A stretch of DNA of 64,000 nucleotides from Streptomyces chromofuscus (GCF_015160875.1 NZ_CP063374.1:4777501-4841500), one strand, 5' to 3'. Positions 7,289-16,151 are shown, counted from the first letter of the stretch. A program made the numbers and translations. The notes: generated by a model not told the origin, from the letters alone.

Positions 7289-9616
7289 TCAGGTCCCGGT
7301 GGCCGGGGACACCTCTGTCGCCGTCGTCTCGCAGCGCAGGTGACGTTCGGGGCCCACTTCCCGTACCGGGCCCGTCAAGGTCAGGCGGGTCACGTGGCGG
7401 ACGTCCGTGGTCGAGGCCGCGAGCCGCAGCTCCAGAGCTCCCGGTTCGACGACCCTGCGGCCTCGTGCGTCGGTGAACGCCGACAGGTCCGTGGGGAAGT
7501 GGAAGGTGATCCGGCGTGATTCCCCGGGCTCCAGCTCCACCCGCTCGTAGCCGACCAGCCGGACGTCCGGGCGGGTCACCGAGGCCACCGGGTCGTGGAG
7601 GTAGAGCTGGACCACCTCCGCGCCCGCGCGGTCGCCCGTGTTGTGGACGGTGACGGAGAGGGCGTACGTACCGTCCGTCTCGAGCGTCGTCTCCGGGTCG
7701 CCTTCGGCGTCGGTCCATTCGAACGTCGTGTACGAGCGGCCGTGGCCGAAGGGGTACAGCGGTGTCGGGTCCAGGTTGCTGACCTCGCCCGCCAGGCCCA
7801 GGGGCGGTTGGAGGTACGTCCACGGCTGGCCGCCGGGGTCGCGCGGCACGCTCACCGGGAGGTGGCCCGAGGGGTTGACGCGGCCGGAGAGGACGCCCGC
7901 CACCGCCGGGCCGCCCTCCTCGCCGGGGAAGAAGGCCTGGACCACCGCTCCCAGGCGGCCCTGCCAGCGGCCCAGCGCGTAGGGGCGGCCGGTGAGCAGG
8001 ACCAGGACGACGGGGACGCCCGTCGCGACCAGGGCGTCCAGCAGGTCGGCCTGGATGCCGGGCAGCCGGAGGTCGGTCGCGTCACAGCCCTCGCCCGACG
8101 TGCCGCGGCCGAACAGGCCCGCTTGGTCGCCCAGGACCGCCACGCACACGTCCGCCTCCGCCGCCCGCGCCACCGCCTCCTCGATGCCGGACGGGTCGGG
8201 GTCCGAGACGCCGCAGCCCTCCGCGAACGTCACCTTCGCGTCCGGGAGTTCCGTGCGCAGGGCCTGGAGCAGCGGGGGGATCTCGATGCCGGTGGGGGTC
8301 TTGGGGTGCAGGGGGAGGACGTGGGAGGGGAAGGAGTAGCAGCCGAGCATGGCCAGCGGATCGGCCGCGCGGGGGCCGACCACGGCGATGCGGGTGTCGG
8401 GGGCGAGCGGCAGGACGCCGTCCGGGTTGTCCAGCAGGACCACCGACTCCTGCGCCAGACGGCGGGCCAGGGCGCGGTTCGCCGCCGAGTCCAGGTCGAT
8501 GTGCTGCTTCGTCGGCTCCGGCTGCCAGTCCTCGTCCAGCAGGCCCAGTTCGCATTTCTGCAGCAGGACCCTGCGCGCCGCCCGGTCCACCAGCGACTCC
8601 GGCACCTCGCCCGCCCCGACGGCCTCGACCAGGGGCCGGCCGTAGCACTTCAGCGTCGGCAGCTCGACGTCGATCCCGGCCGCCAGCGCGGCGTGCGCCG
8701 CCTCGGCGGGGGTGCCGGCCACGCGGTGCAGGCTCTGCAGGAAGCCGATGCCGAAGTAGTCCGAGACGACCGTGCCGGTGAAACCCCACTCTTCGCGCAG
8801 GAGCTCCGTCAGCAGCGCCGGGTCCGCCGACGCCGGGACCCCGTCCGTCTCCGTGTACGCCGCCATCACCGAGCGCGCACCGCCCTCGCGCAGCGCCAGT
8901 TCGAACGGCGGGAGGGTGACGTCCGCGAACTCGCGGACCCCGGCGCGCACGGGCGCCAGGTTGCGGGCGCCGGCCGAGGACGCGTACCCGGCGAAGTGCT
9001 TCAGCGTGGCCACGATCCCGGCCGACTCCAGGCCCCGTACGTACGCCGCGCCGATCGTGCCCACCAGGTACGGGTCCTCGCCGATCGTCTCCTCGACCCG
9101 TCCCCACCGCAGGTCGCGGACCACGTCCAGCACGGGCGCCAGGCCCTGGTGGACACCGACCGAGCGCAGGTCGGCGCCGATCCGCCGGGCCATCTCCTCG
9201 ACCAGCGCGGGGTCGAAGGTGGCGCCCCAGGCGAGCGGGACCGGGTAGGCCGTCGCGCGCCACGCCGTGAAACCCGCGAGGCACTCCTCGTGGGCGATCG
9301 CCGGGATGCCGAAGCGGCCGGACGCGGCGATCCGGCGCTGGGCGCCGGCCAGGGAGCGGGCGCCGACCTCCGGGTCGACGGGGGCGGTGCCGAAGGGGCG
9401 GGTGAGCTGGCCGAGGCCGTGGGCGATCAGGTCGTCGAAGTCGTAGTCGGCGGTCATGTCGTGCTGGTGGGGGGCCACTCCGTCCCCGTCGGCGGTGGCG
9501 CCGACCCAGACGCCGTACAGCTGGGCGGTCTTCTCTTCGAGGGTCATCCGGGAGAGCAGGTCCGCGACACGGACGTCCGCGGGAAGGCCGGGGTCACGCC
9601 AAGGGGCGGTGGTCAT
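7289..9616 (-). CDS. Glycoside hydrolase family 3, BxlA-like beta-xylosidase/glucosidase
   Basis: 775-residue exo-acting glycosidase expected to cleave imported oligosaccharides. GH3 N-terminal domain with the nucleophile Asp286 in VVSDYFGI, a C-terminal GH3 domain with probable acid/base Glu509 in SGEGCDATDLRLPG, and a fibronectin-III-like tail (RAGAEVVQLYLHD onwards). No signal peptide, so cytoplasmic, consistent with acting after the ABC importer encoded just upstream. It is the last gene of a four-gene operon of the bxlEFG-bxlA type known from streptomycetes, where BxlA is a beta-xylosidase. Xylo-oligosaccharide specificity is inferred from that layout and not proven by sequence. Confidence 0.9.
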   Translation of the reverse strand: MTTAPWRDPGLPADVRVADLLSRMTLEEKTAQLYGVWVGATADGDGVAPHQHDMTADYDFDDLIAHGLGQLTRPFGTAPVDPEVGARSLAGAQRRIAASGRFGIPAIAHEECLAGFTAWRATAYPVPLAWGATFDPALVEEMARRIGADLRSVGVHQGLAPVLDVVRDLRWGRVEETIGEDPYLVGTIGAAYVRGLESAGIVATLKHFAGYASSAGARNLAPVRAGVREFADVTLPPFELALREGGARSVMAAYTETDGVPASADPALLTELLREEWGFTGTVVSDYFGIGFLQSLHRVAGTPAEAAHAALAAGIDVELPTLKCYGRPLVEAVGAGEVPESLVDRAARRVLLQKCELGLLDEDWQPEPTKQHIDLDSAANRALARRLAQESVVLLDNPDGVLPLAPDTRIAVVGPRAADPLAMLGCYSFPSHVLPLHPKTPTGIEIPPLLQALRTELPDAKVTFAEGCGVSDPDPSGIEEAVARAAEADVCVAVLGDQAGLFGRGTSGEGCDATDLRLPGIQADLLDALVATGVPVVLVLLTGRPYALGRWQGRLGAVVQAFFPGEEGGPAVAGVLSGRVNPSGHLPVSVPRDPGGQPWTYLQPPLGLAGEVSNLDPTPLYPFGHGRSYTTFEWTDAEGDPETTLETDGTYALSVTVHNTGDRAGAEVVQLYLHDPVASVTRPDVRLVGYERVELEPGESRRITFHFPTDLSAFTDARGRRVVEPGALELRLAASTTDVRHVTRLTLTGPVREVGPERHLRCETTATEVSPATGT

Positions 9617-9649
9617 GAAACTCCTGTCGTTGAACGCGTACGGAGAGCG

Positions 9650-10552
9650 CTACTTGCCGCCGACGCCCATCAGGCCGCCCACCAGCGCCCGCCGCGCCAC
9701 CAGGTAGACGGCGAAGATCGGGATGCCCGACAGGACGACCGAGGCGAGCAGGGCGGGGATGTTCACGCCGAACTGGCTGACGTAGTTGAACAGGCCGAGG
9801 GTGAGGACACGCGGCCCGTCGGACTGGGTGAAGATCAGCGGGAAGAGGAAGCCGTTCCAGGCCTGCAGCGCGGCGTAGATCACGACCGTGCTGATGCCGC
9901 CCTTGGCCAGCGGGATCGTCAGCTGGAACAGCATCCGCAGCGGGGAGGCGCCGTCCAGGGCCATCGCCTCGTACAGCTCCTCCGAGATGTCGCGCAGGGT
10001 GCCGGTGAGCACGAGGACCGACACCGGCATCGCGAAGGCGGCCGTCGGCAGGATGACGGCGAGCAGGCTGTCGTAGAGGTTCAGCTTGGCGATCATCAGG
10101 TAGAGCGGGACCACGACCGCCTGCGCCGGAATCGCCACGCCCAGCAGGAACAGCCGGAAGGCGGCGCCGGACCAGCGGGTGCGGGTGCGCACCGCGACGT
10201 AGGCGAGCGGTGTGCACAGGACCAGGACGATGCCCACGACCGCCGCCGCGACGATCGCCGTGTTGGCCAGGAAGTGACCGAAGCCGCTGTTCAGAACGGT
10301 GTTGTAGTTGTCGAGGGTGGGACGGGTGGGCGGCTGGAGGGCGTTGCGCCCCAGCGCCTCGTCCTGGCGGGTGAGGGAGGCCGAGATCATCGCGTAGATC
10401 GGGACGATCACGACCGCCAGCCACAGCACCGAGCCGAGCCCGGCCAGCGGGTTGACGCGCCGTGGCCAAAATTGGCGGTGGCGCGGCGCCGGGGCGGGCG
10501 GCCGGTCGCGACGGGGGGTCTTCACGGGGTGCGGCAGCGTGTCGTGCGCCAT
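9650..10552 (-). CDS. Sugar ABC transporter permease, MalG type (BxlG-like)
   Basis: Inner-membrane permease, 300 residues, with six predicted hydrophobic segments. The cytoplasmic EAA loop that docks the ATPase reads ELYEAMALDGASPLRM, typical of carbohydrate-uptake class 1 importers. No ATPase gene is present in the locus; Streptomyces importers of this class usually share the distant MsiK ATPase. Only four bases separate its ATG from the stop of the partner permease, and the GH3 gene follows 33 bases later, supporting one operon. Confidence 0.9.
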   Translation of the reverse strand: MAHDTLPHPVKTPRRDRPPAPAPRHRQFWPRRVNPLAGLGSVLWLAVVIVPIYAMISASLTRQDEALGRNALQPPTRPTLDNYNTVLNSGFGHFLANTAIVAAAVVGIVLVLCTPLAYVAVRTRTRWSGAAFRLFLLGVAIPAQAVVVPLYLMIAKLNLYDSLLAVILPTAAFAMPVSVLVLTGTLRDISEELYEAMALDGASPLRMLFQLTIPLAKGGISTVVIYAALQAWNGFLFPLIFTQSDGPRVLTLGLFNYVSQFGVNIPALLASVVLSGIPIFAVYLVARRALVGGLMGVGGK

Positions 10553-10556
10553 GGCG

Positions 10557-11426
10557 TCACATTCCTTCCCGGACGCTGCGCATGGCGCCGAAGCCGGACA
10601 GCCGGACCAGCAGGAGCGACAGCGCGGTCGCCGCCGCCACCAGGAAGGAGGCGATGGCGCTGGCGTAGCCGAAGTCGTAGCTCTTGAAGCCCGCCTCGTA
10701 CATCAGGTACGGCAGGATCGCGGTGTCCGTGCCGGGGCCGCCCTGGGTGAGGATCAGGACCGTCTCGAAGTAGGTCAGCGAGCCGACCACCATCAGGACG
10801 CTGGACGTGGTGATGGTGTGGCGCAGCTGCGGCAGGGTCACGGAGACGAACTGCCGGTAGCGGCCGGCGCCGTCGATCGCGGCCGCCTGGTAGAGCACGG
10901 GCGGGATCTGGCGGGCGCCGCCCTGGTAGATCAGCGTGTGGAACGGGATGAACTGCCAGCCGCCGACGAAGACGATCGCGAGGAACGCGCCGTTGGAGGA
11001 GCCCAGGGTGTCCTTCTGCACGATGCCGAAGTTCGGGTCGAGCAGCGCGTAGAAGAGCAGGGCGATCGCCGTCGAGGAGAGCAGGAACGGCACGAAGAAG
11101 ACCGCCGACAGGATCGCCCGGTTGCGCTGCCGGCCCGCCGCCCAGACGCCCAGCAGCAGTGCCACGACGGTCTGGAACGCCCAGCTGACCACGGTCAGCA
11201 GGACCGTCAGCCACAGGGACTGGGTCAGGCGGGGGTCGTCCAGGAGCCGGCGCCAGTTGGCCAGTCCCACCGGCCTCGGGTCGCCGAGGCCGTTCCACTC
11301 GGTGAAGGACAGCAGGAAGGCCAGCACCATCGGCGCCACCGCGAAGAACGCGAAGAACAGGACGCCGGGCAGGGCCCAGACGGCGTGCGGGCGGCCGGTG
11401 CGGGGGGCCGCGCCGGGAGCGCTCAC
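10557..11426 (-). CDS. Sugar ABC transporter permease, MalF type (BxlF-like)
   Basis: 289-residue integral membrane permease of the MalF/UgpA family, with six hydrophobic segments from about residue 18 onward and a docking loop around LYQAAAIDGAGRYRQF. The GTG start at 11426 overlaps the stop of the binding-protein gene by four bases, so translation is probably coupled. A much longer open frame extends upstream, but it runs through the binding-protein gene in another frame and is spurious. Forms the heterodimeric channel with the MalG-type partner downstream. Confidence 0.9.
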   Translation of the reverse strand: MSAPGAAPRTGRPHAVWALPGVLFFAFFAVAPMVLAFLLSFTEWNGLGDPRPVGLANWRRLLDDPRLTQSLWLTVLLTVVSWAFQTVVALLLGVWAAGRQRNRAILSAVFFVPFLLSSTAIALLFYALLDPNFGIVQKDTLGSSNGAFLAIVFVGGWQFIPFHTLIYQGGARQIPPVLYQAAAIDGAGRYRQFVSVTLPQLRHTITTSSVLMVVGSLTYFETVLILTQGGPGTDTAILPYLMYEAGFKSYDFGYASAIASFLVAAATALSLLLVRLSGFGAMRSVREGM

Positions 11427-12772
11427 TTCAGCTCCTTCAGCGCGGACACGAACCGGCTCGGCGTCGACTGGCCGACGAACAGCTTGTTGATCTCGGTGAG
11501 CATCGGCGTCTGGACGCTCGGGTCCACCGCCTGGTCCCAGCTCAGCGTGAAGGCGGGCGCCCGCTCGACCATCTCGTACTGGAACGCCGCGAACTCGGGG
11601 TTGGGCGCCGAGCTCAGCAGCTCGGCCGCGTGGGAAGTGGTCGGGATGTCCCCGTTGGCGACCAGGTCCTTGGCGTACGCCTGCGAGGCGCAGTCCTTGA
11701 GGAAGGCGATCGCGGCGTCCTTGTTGCGGGTGCGGGCGTTGACCGACCAGTAGTTGGTGGGGTTGCCGACGACGTTGCGCACGTCCCCGGTGCCGCTGTC
11801 GAACTCGGGGAACGCCGCCCACCCGAGGTGCTTCTTGGCGAAGTCCGGGAACTTGCCGAGCTGCGTGGAGTACTCCCAGGACCCCATCAGGTGCATGGCC
11901 GCCTTGCCCTGCGCGAAGACCGCCGGGGCGCCGCCGTTGACGTACGACACGGAGTTGAAGCCCTTGCCGAAGGCGCCGTCGTCCACGAGGTCGCGGACCG
12001 TCTCGGCCGCCTTGAGGACGGCCGGGTCGCCCCAGCCGGCGGAGTCGCCGTTCTGGATCCGGGCGAACACCTCGGGGCCGCCGATGCGGTCGACCAGGTA
12101 CTCCAGCCACATCAGCTCCGGCCAGATGTCCGCGCCGCCCAGTGCGAAGGGGGTGATGCCGGCCTTCTTCAGCTTGGCGTTGGTGTCGAGGAGCTGGTCC
12201 CAGGTGGTGGGCGGCTGGAGCTTGTGCTCGGTGAAGACCGACTTGTTGTAGAAGAGGATCACCGGCTGCATGCCGCGCATCGGTATGCCGTACCGGCGTC
12301 CGCCGAGGGCGCCCGCGTCCAGCACCGAGGGCAGGAAGCCGTCCTTGAGGACCGGGTCGCCCTCGATGACGTCGGTCAGGTCGACCAGTTGCCCGGCCTC
12401 CTGGTAGGCCTTGATGGAGCCGCCGCCCCAGTTGAAGAAGACGTCCGGGGCGTTGGGCGAGCCCATCGCCGTGCGCAGCTTGGCCGGGTACTCGGAGCCC
12501 GGGACCTTCTCCAGCCTGACGGTGGCGCCCGTGCTCTTCGCCGCCTTGGAGGCGTTGAACCGCTCGACGGCCGCCTGCTGCACCTTCGCGGCGTCGTCGC
12601 CGTACACCAGGGCGGTGAGCGCGCCGCCCGCGCCGCCGGAGTCACCGCCGGAACCGCAGGCCGTCAGGCCCGTGGTGAGCGCGGTGGCGGCACCGGCGCC
12701 GAGCACCCAGCGCCTGCTGAACGTACGCCCGCCGTCGGGCGACGTGGTGGACCCCAGGGACCCAGACCCCAT
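11423..12772 (-). CDS. Sugar-binding lipoprotein of ABC importer (BxlE-like), Tat-type
   Basis: Extracellular solute-binding protein (family 1), 449 residues, that captures oligosaccharides for the two permeases. The N-terminus carries a twin-arginine motif, FSRRWVLG, and a lipobox, LTAC, at about residues 30-33, so it should be exported folded by Tat and lipid-anchored. The mature part shows the usual LVDLTDVI and WDQLLDTNAKLKKAGITPFALGG motifs. ATG at 12772 was chosen; an alternative ATG at 12784 has GAGAGG directly abutting it. It is the first gene of the operon and faces the LacI regulator across 158 bases of operator DNA. Confidence 0.9.
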   Translation of the reverse strand: MGSGSLGSTTSPDGGRTFSRRWVLGAGAATALTTGLTACGSGGDSGGAGGALTALVYGDDAAKVQQAAVERFNASKAAKSTGATVRLEKVPGSEYPAKLRTAMGSPNAPDVFFNWGGGSIKAYQEAGQLVDLTDVIEGDPVLKDGFLPSVLDAGALGGRRYGIPMRGMQPVILFYNKSVFTEHKLQPPTTWDQLLDTNAKLKKAGITPFALGGADIWPELMWLEYLVDRIGGPEVFARIQNGDSAGWGDPAVLKAAETVRDLVDDGAFGKGFNSVSYVNGGAPAVFAQGKAAMHLMGSWEYSTQLGKFPDFAKKHLGWAAFPEFDSGTGDVRNVVGNPTNYWSVNARTRNKDAAIAFLKDCASQAYAKDLVANGDIPTTSHAAELLSSAPNPEFAAFQYEMVERAPAFTLSWDQAVDPSVQTPMLTEINKLFVGQSTPSRFVSALKELK

Positions 12773-12805
12773 GACAGCACGCATCCTCTCGCGACTTTTC
12801 CTGCG

Positions 12806-12818
12806 CGGAATGTTTCGG
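12806..12818. promoter_or_regulatory. LacI-family operator copy 1
   Basis: CGGAATGTTTCGG, a one-mismatch version of the inverted repeat CCGAA-N3-TTCGG. It lies about 35 bases upstream of the binding-protein start, in the divergent intergenic region. Confidence 0.6.
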
Positions 12819-12838
12819 TGGATCCGGTGGCTCGTGCA

Positions 12839-12851
12839 CCGAATGTTTCGG
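12839..12851. promoter_or_regulatory. LacI-family operator copy 2
   Basis: CCGAATGTTTCGG is a perfect CCGAA-N3-TTCGG inverted repeat, centred 33 bases from copy 1, about three helical turns. A CGAA/TTCG repeat is, as I recall, what the Streptomyces regulator BxlR recognises. Confidence 0.7.
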
Positions 12852-12859
12852 TCCAAACT

Positions 12860-12872
12860 TCGAATGTTCCGG
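12860..12872. promoter_or_regulatory. LacI-family operator copy 3
   Basis: TCGAATGTTCCGG matches CCGAA-N3-TTCGG with two substitutions and is spaced 21 bases, two helical turns, from copy 2. It is the copy nearest the regulator gene and may serve autoregulation. Confidence 0.55.
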
Positions 12873-12930
12873 GAAGGTAGGACGCCGGAGGGGGTCCGTC
12901 AAGGGGTTGCGCAGAGATACGATCGCCGCC

Positions 12931-13989
12931 ATGACTCCCCGGGAACGCGCTCAAACCCAGACGACACGGCGGTCCGCGCAGACCGCGACCCTCGCCGAGA
13001 TCGCCCGCGAGGCCGGGGTCTCCGCGCCGACTGTTTCGAAGGTGCTGAACGGACGGGCCGACGTCTCCCCGGCCACCCGCACCCGCGTCGAGGAACTGCT
13101 GCGCACCCACGGCTACCGGCGGCGCCGCGCCGAGGCGACCCGCTCGCCCCTGATCGACCTGGTCTTCCACGAGATGGAGAGCGCCTGGGCGCTGGAGGTC
13201 ATCCGGGGTGTGGAGAACGTGGCCCGGGAGGCCGGGCTGAGCGTCGTGCTCTCCGAGAGCGCGGGGCGGCTGACGCCCGGGCGGACCTGGGCCGACCAGG
13301 TCGCCGCCCGCCGCCCGCACGGCGTGATCCTGGTGCTGAGCGAGCTGGACCAGGCTCAGCGGGCGTTGCTGACCAGCCGCTCCGTGCCGTTCGTGGTGAT
13401 GGACCCGGCGGGCGACCCGGGCACCGACGTGCCCTCCATCGGCGCCACCAACTGGCAGGGCGGCCTCGCCGCCACCCGGCACCTGGTCGAGCTGGGGCAC
13501 ACCCGTATCGGCGCGATCACCGGGCCGTCGCGGATGCTGTGCAGCCGGGCCCGGGTGGACGGCTACCGGGCGGCGCTGGAGACCGCCGGGCTGCCGGTCG
13601 ACCCCTCGCTCATCGCGGCCGGCGACTTCCACCACGACGCCGGCTACCGGCTCGGCCTGCAGCTGCTGCGCCGCCCGGACCGGCCGACCGCCGTCTTCGC
13701 CGGCAACGACCTCCAGGCGCTCGGGCTGTACGAGGCGGCGCGCGAGCTGGGGCTGCGGGTGCCGGAGGACGTGAGCGTGGTCGGGTTCGACGACCTGCCG
13801 GTGGCGCGCTGGGTGGGGCCGCCGCTGACGACCGTGCGGCAGCCGCTGACGGAGATGGCGGAGGCGGCGGCCCGGCTGGTGCTGGAGCTGGGGCGCGGGG
13901 ACGAGGCCGCCGCCGCGACGCGGGTCGAGCTGGCCACGAGCCTGGTGGTGCGCAGCAGTACTGCCGCGCCGAGGGTGGCCGGAAGCTGA
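12931..13989 (+). CDS. LacI-family transcriptional regulator (BxlR-like)
   Basis: 352-residue sugar-responsive repressor. The N-terminal helix-turn-helix reads TLAEIAREAGVSAPTVSKVL (about residues 18-37), with the hinge following, then a periplasmic-binding-protein-like effector domain ending VVGFDDLPVARWVGPPLTTV. ATG at 12931 was preferred to an in-frame upstream ATG at 12907, which adds no homology. Divergent from the importer operon and flanked by CCGAA-N3-TTCGG repeats on both sides, so it probably represses the operon, itself and formerly the gene downstream, with release by a xylo- or gluco-oligosaccharide; the ligand is inferred. Confidence 0.9.
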   Translation: MTPRERAQTQTTRRSAQTATLAEIAREAGVSAPTVSKVLNGRADVSPATRTRVEELLRTHGYRRRRAEATRSPLIDLVFHEMESAWALEVIRGVENVAREAGLSVVLSESAGRLTPGRTWADQVAARRPHGVILVLSELDQAQRALLTSRSVPFVVMDPAGDPGTDVPSIGATNWQGGLAATRHLVELGHTRIGAITGPSRMLCSRARVDGYRAALETAGLPVDPSLIAAGDFHHDAGYRLGLQLLRRPDRPTAVFAGNDLQALGLYEAARELGLRVPEDVSVVGFDDLPVARWVGPPLTTVRQPLTEMAEAAARLVLELGRGDEAAAATRVELATSLVVRSSTAAPRVAGS

Positions 13990-13999
13990 GGGATGCACA

Positions 14000-14012
14000 C
14001 CGAAACTTTCGG
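14000..14012. promoter_or_regulatory. LacI-family operator copy 4, overlapping a ribosome-binding site
   Basis: CCGAAACTTTCGG is a perfect palindrome around a central C. It is 11 bases beyond the regulator's stop and overlaps the GGAGG (14011-14015) of the following broken gene, which implies that gene belonged to the same regulon. Confidence 0.65.
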
Positions 14013-14024
14013 AGGCACCCGCAC

Positions 14025-14225
14025 ATGATCTCTGCGCACTGGACGTACGGCGCGGTCCGGCGCGTCACCCAGGACCGGCTCGCCCACCGCGCGCAGACCG
14101 GTGCAACGGTCAGCTGGTCCCACGCGTCGTACAACGGGACGGTCCCGGACGGCGGTTCGGTGATGTTCGGCTTCAACGGCTCCTGGAGCGGCGGCAATCC
14201 ACTACTCACGGTGACGCTGGGCTGA
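14025..14225 (+). pseudogene. Remnant of a CBM2-bearing secreted glycoside hydrolase gene
   Basis: A 66-codon open frame with a proper ribosome-binding site (GGAGG, nine bases before ATG). Its last roughly 40 residues, including TVPDGGSVMFGFNGSWSGGN, match the C-terminal end of family 2 cellulose-binding modules, whose usual pattern is ASWNG-LAPG-SVTFGFNGSWSG-N. The first 24 residues match nothing and there is no signal peptide or catalytic domain. The simplest reading is that an internal deletion joined the promoter and 5' end of a secreted xylanase/cellulase gene to its 3' end. Whether the short product is still made is unknown. Confidence 0.7.
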
Positions 14226-14287
14226 GAAGTCTGAGATTTTCCCAAGAAAGCGGGCTTCGCAGTCCCCGCCCGAAATAATTCGGACTT

Positions 14288-15352
14288 ATGTTCCTGTCTG
14301 TGACGGGACACATAACGGAGCACGACGGGGACGAGGACGAGGGCCGAAGAGGGCAGGGCCGGCGGCCGGGCGGGCTGCGGGCCGCCGGCCTCGCCCTCGC
14401 CGCCGTGCTGGCGCTGGGCGGCGCCGGGGCGGGCTGGATCTACTGGCAGCTGGACGACAACATCCACAGCGTCGACATCAACAGCGCCCTCGGCGACGAC
14501 CGCCCGGCCAAGCCGACGCCCTCCGCCACCGCCTCGGCGCCGCCCAGCGAGGCGCTGAACATCCTGGTGCTGGGCTCGGACTCGCGCAGCGGCGCCGAGA
14601 ACCAGGCCCTCGGCGGCGGCGAGAGCACCGGCGCCCGGTCCGACACGGCCATGGTGGTGCACCTCGACGCCGGGCGCACCGCGGCCACCGTGGTCAGCAT
14701 CCCGCGCGACACCCTGGTCACCCGGCCTTCCTGCCCGCTGGAGTCGGAAGGCCGGTCGGCCGAGGCCCAGGGAGTGATGTTCAACAGCGCCTACTCGGTG
14801 GGCGGTCCGGTGTGCGCGGTGAAGACGGTCGAGTCGATGACCGGCGTCCGCATGGACCACTACGTCGAGATCGACTTCGCCGGATTCGCCCGGCTGGTGG
14901 ACGCCCTCGGCGGGGTCACCGTCACCACCGAGGAGGACATCGACGACGAGGACAGCCACCTGACCCTGCCGGCCGGCACCCATCACCTCGACGGCGAACA
15001 GGCGCTGGGCCTCGCCCGTACCCGGCACGGCATCGGGGACGGCAGCGACCTGGGGCGCATAGGCCTCCAGCAACAGCTGGTGAAGGCGATCCTGGAGCGG
15101 ATCGCGTCGACCAGCCTGCTGTCGGACCCGACCCGCCTGTACGAGGTCGCGGACGCGGTGACCGGGAGTCTGACGACCGACACCGGCCTCGACTCGCTGA
15201 CGGAGCTGGTGGGGCTCGGGGAGAGCCTGCGCGACCTGCCGGCGGACGCCGTGGAGACGGTCACGATGCCGGTGGTCACGGCGCCCTCGGACCCCAACCG
15301 GGTGGTCGCCGACGAGCCGGAGGCGGGCGCGTTGTGGGAGCGGCTGCGGTAG
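14288..15352 (+). CDS. LytR-CpsA-Psr (LCP) family protein
   Basis: Predicted single-pass membrane enzyme of 354 residues that attaches wall polymers or glycans to peptidoglycan. A transmembrane helix lies at about residues 35-55. The extracellular LCP domain shows LVLGSDSRSG, ARSDTAMVVHL, TVVSIPRDTLV, YVEIDFAGFARLVDALGGV and ALGLARTRH, with the conserved arginines and aspartates that bind the lipid pyrophosphate. The ATG at 14288 gives a short charged cytoplasmic tail. It follows the CBM2 remnant at 62 bases and probably has its own promoter. Confidence 0.9.
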   Translation: MFLSVTGHITEHDGDEDEGRRGQGRRPGGLRAAGLALAAVLALGGAGAGWIYWQLDDNIHSVDINSALGDDRPAKPTPSATASAPPSEALNILVLGSDSRSGAENQALGGGESTGARSDTAMVVHLDAGRTAATVVSIPRDTLVTRPSCPLESEGRSAEAQGVMFNSAYSVGGPVCAVKTVESMTGVRMDHYVEIDFAGFARLVDALGGVTVTTEEDIDDEDSHLTLPAGTHHLDGEQALGLARTRHGIGDGSDLGRIGLQQQLVKAILERIASTSLLSDPTRLYEVADAVTGSLTTDTGLDSLTELVGLGESLRDLPADAVETVTMPVVTAPSDPNRVVADEPEAGALWERLR

Positions 15353-15478
15353 GGCCGCAGGCGACAGGACGGCGCCAGGAAAGTTTTCCAGGAATTCTCG
15401 GCGGAGGTGTCGATCCGGGCGGGCGCCGTTCGACGCATGGGTGAAAGGCACCGACCACCCACTACCGAGGGAGCCACC

Positions 15479-16012
15479 ATGCCCCGCTACCTGTCACTCG
15501 TGCGGATCGACGAGAAGAACGCCCCCGCCGAGGGCCCCAGCCCCGAGCTCATGCAGCGGATGGGCGAGCTGATCGAGGAGATGACCAAGGCCGGCGTGCT
15601 GCTCGACACCGCCGGGCTGACCCCCACCGATCAGGGTGTCCGCGTGCATGACGAGGGCGCCACCGCCGCCTGCCACGCCCGCGCGTACACGTACGAGAAG
15701 ACCGACTGGGCGAGCATCGCGAGGCTGCACGGCCTGCTCGCGGCCCGCGCCCCGTCCCCGGTCGTCGAACTCAACCGCGCGGTGGCCACTCGCCATGGCC
15801 GAAGGCCCGGCTGCGGCCCTGGACGTCGTCGACGCCCTGTCCGCCGTACCCGCCCTGCGCGACTACCACCGGCTGCCGAGCGTCCGCGGCGACCTGCTCG
15901 CCCGCCTCGGCCGCCCGACGGAGGCCCGCGCGGAATCACACGCGCGGCGTTCCTGGCCCGCAACGAACGCGAGCGGGAACTGCTGGAGGCTCGGGCACGG
16001 GAATGTGGCTGA
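15479..16012 (+). pseudogene. Decayed DGPF (YCII) protein / ECF42 sigma factor fusion
   Basis: The first roughly 57 codons (MPRYLSLVRIDEKNAP onward) match the N-terminus of DGPF/YCII proteins. From about 15650 the same frame continues as the C-terminal part of an ECF42 sigma factor (AACHARAYTYEKTDWASI, APSPVVELNRAVA). Near 15785 the homology shifts to another frame (MAEGPAAALDVVDALSAVPA), and near 15935 it returns to the first (ITRAAFLARNERERELLEAR). A deletion has therefore removed the end of the DGPF gene and the sigma2/sigma4 regions, and two frameshifts follow. Intact DGPF-ECF42 pairs are common in Streptomyces. AGGGAG-type RBS before 15479. Confidence 0.75.
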
Positions 16013-16151
16013 CCCGATCGGGGCACGATCACTCATTCGGTTGATCGTCACCGGTTACGGACCGTCAGGAGCCGCGCTCTCGTAGCGTCGCGGTGTCGCT
16101 TGTGCCGTAATGGCGCCCGCGCCCACACTTGTTAGGAGGAGGTGCTTCACG

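Noticed and set aside
15407..15478. Extension of the DGPF/ECF42 remnant to 15407
   Set aside because: DGPF homology starts exactly at MPRYLSLV (15479), which has its own ribosome-binding region.
16110..16151. Upstream extension of the Uma2 gene to 16110
   Set aside because: The AGGAGGAGG site lies inside that extension, ahead of the ATG at 16152, so the shorter start is right.
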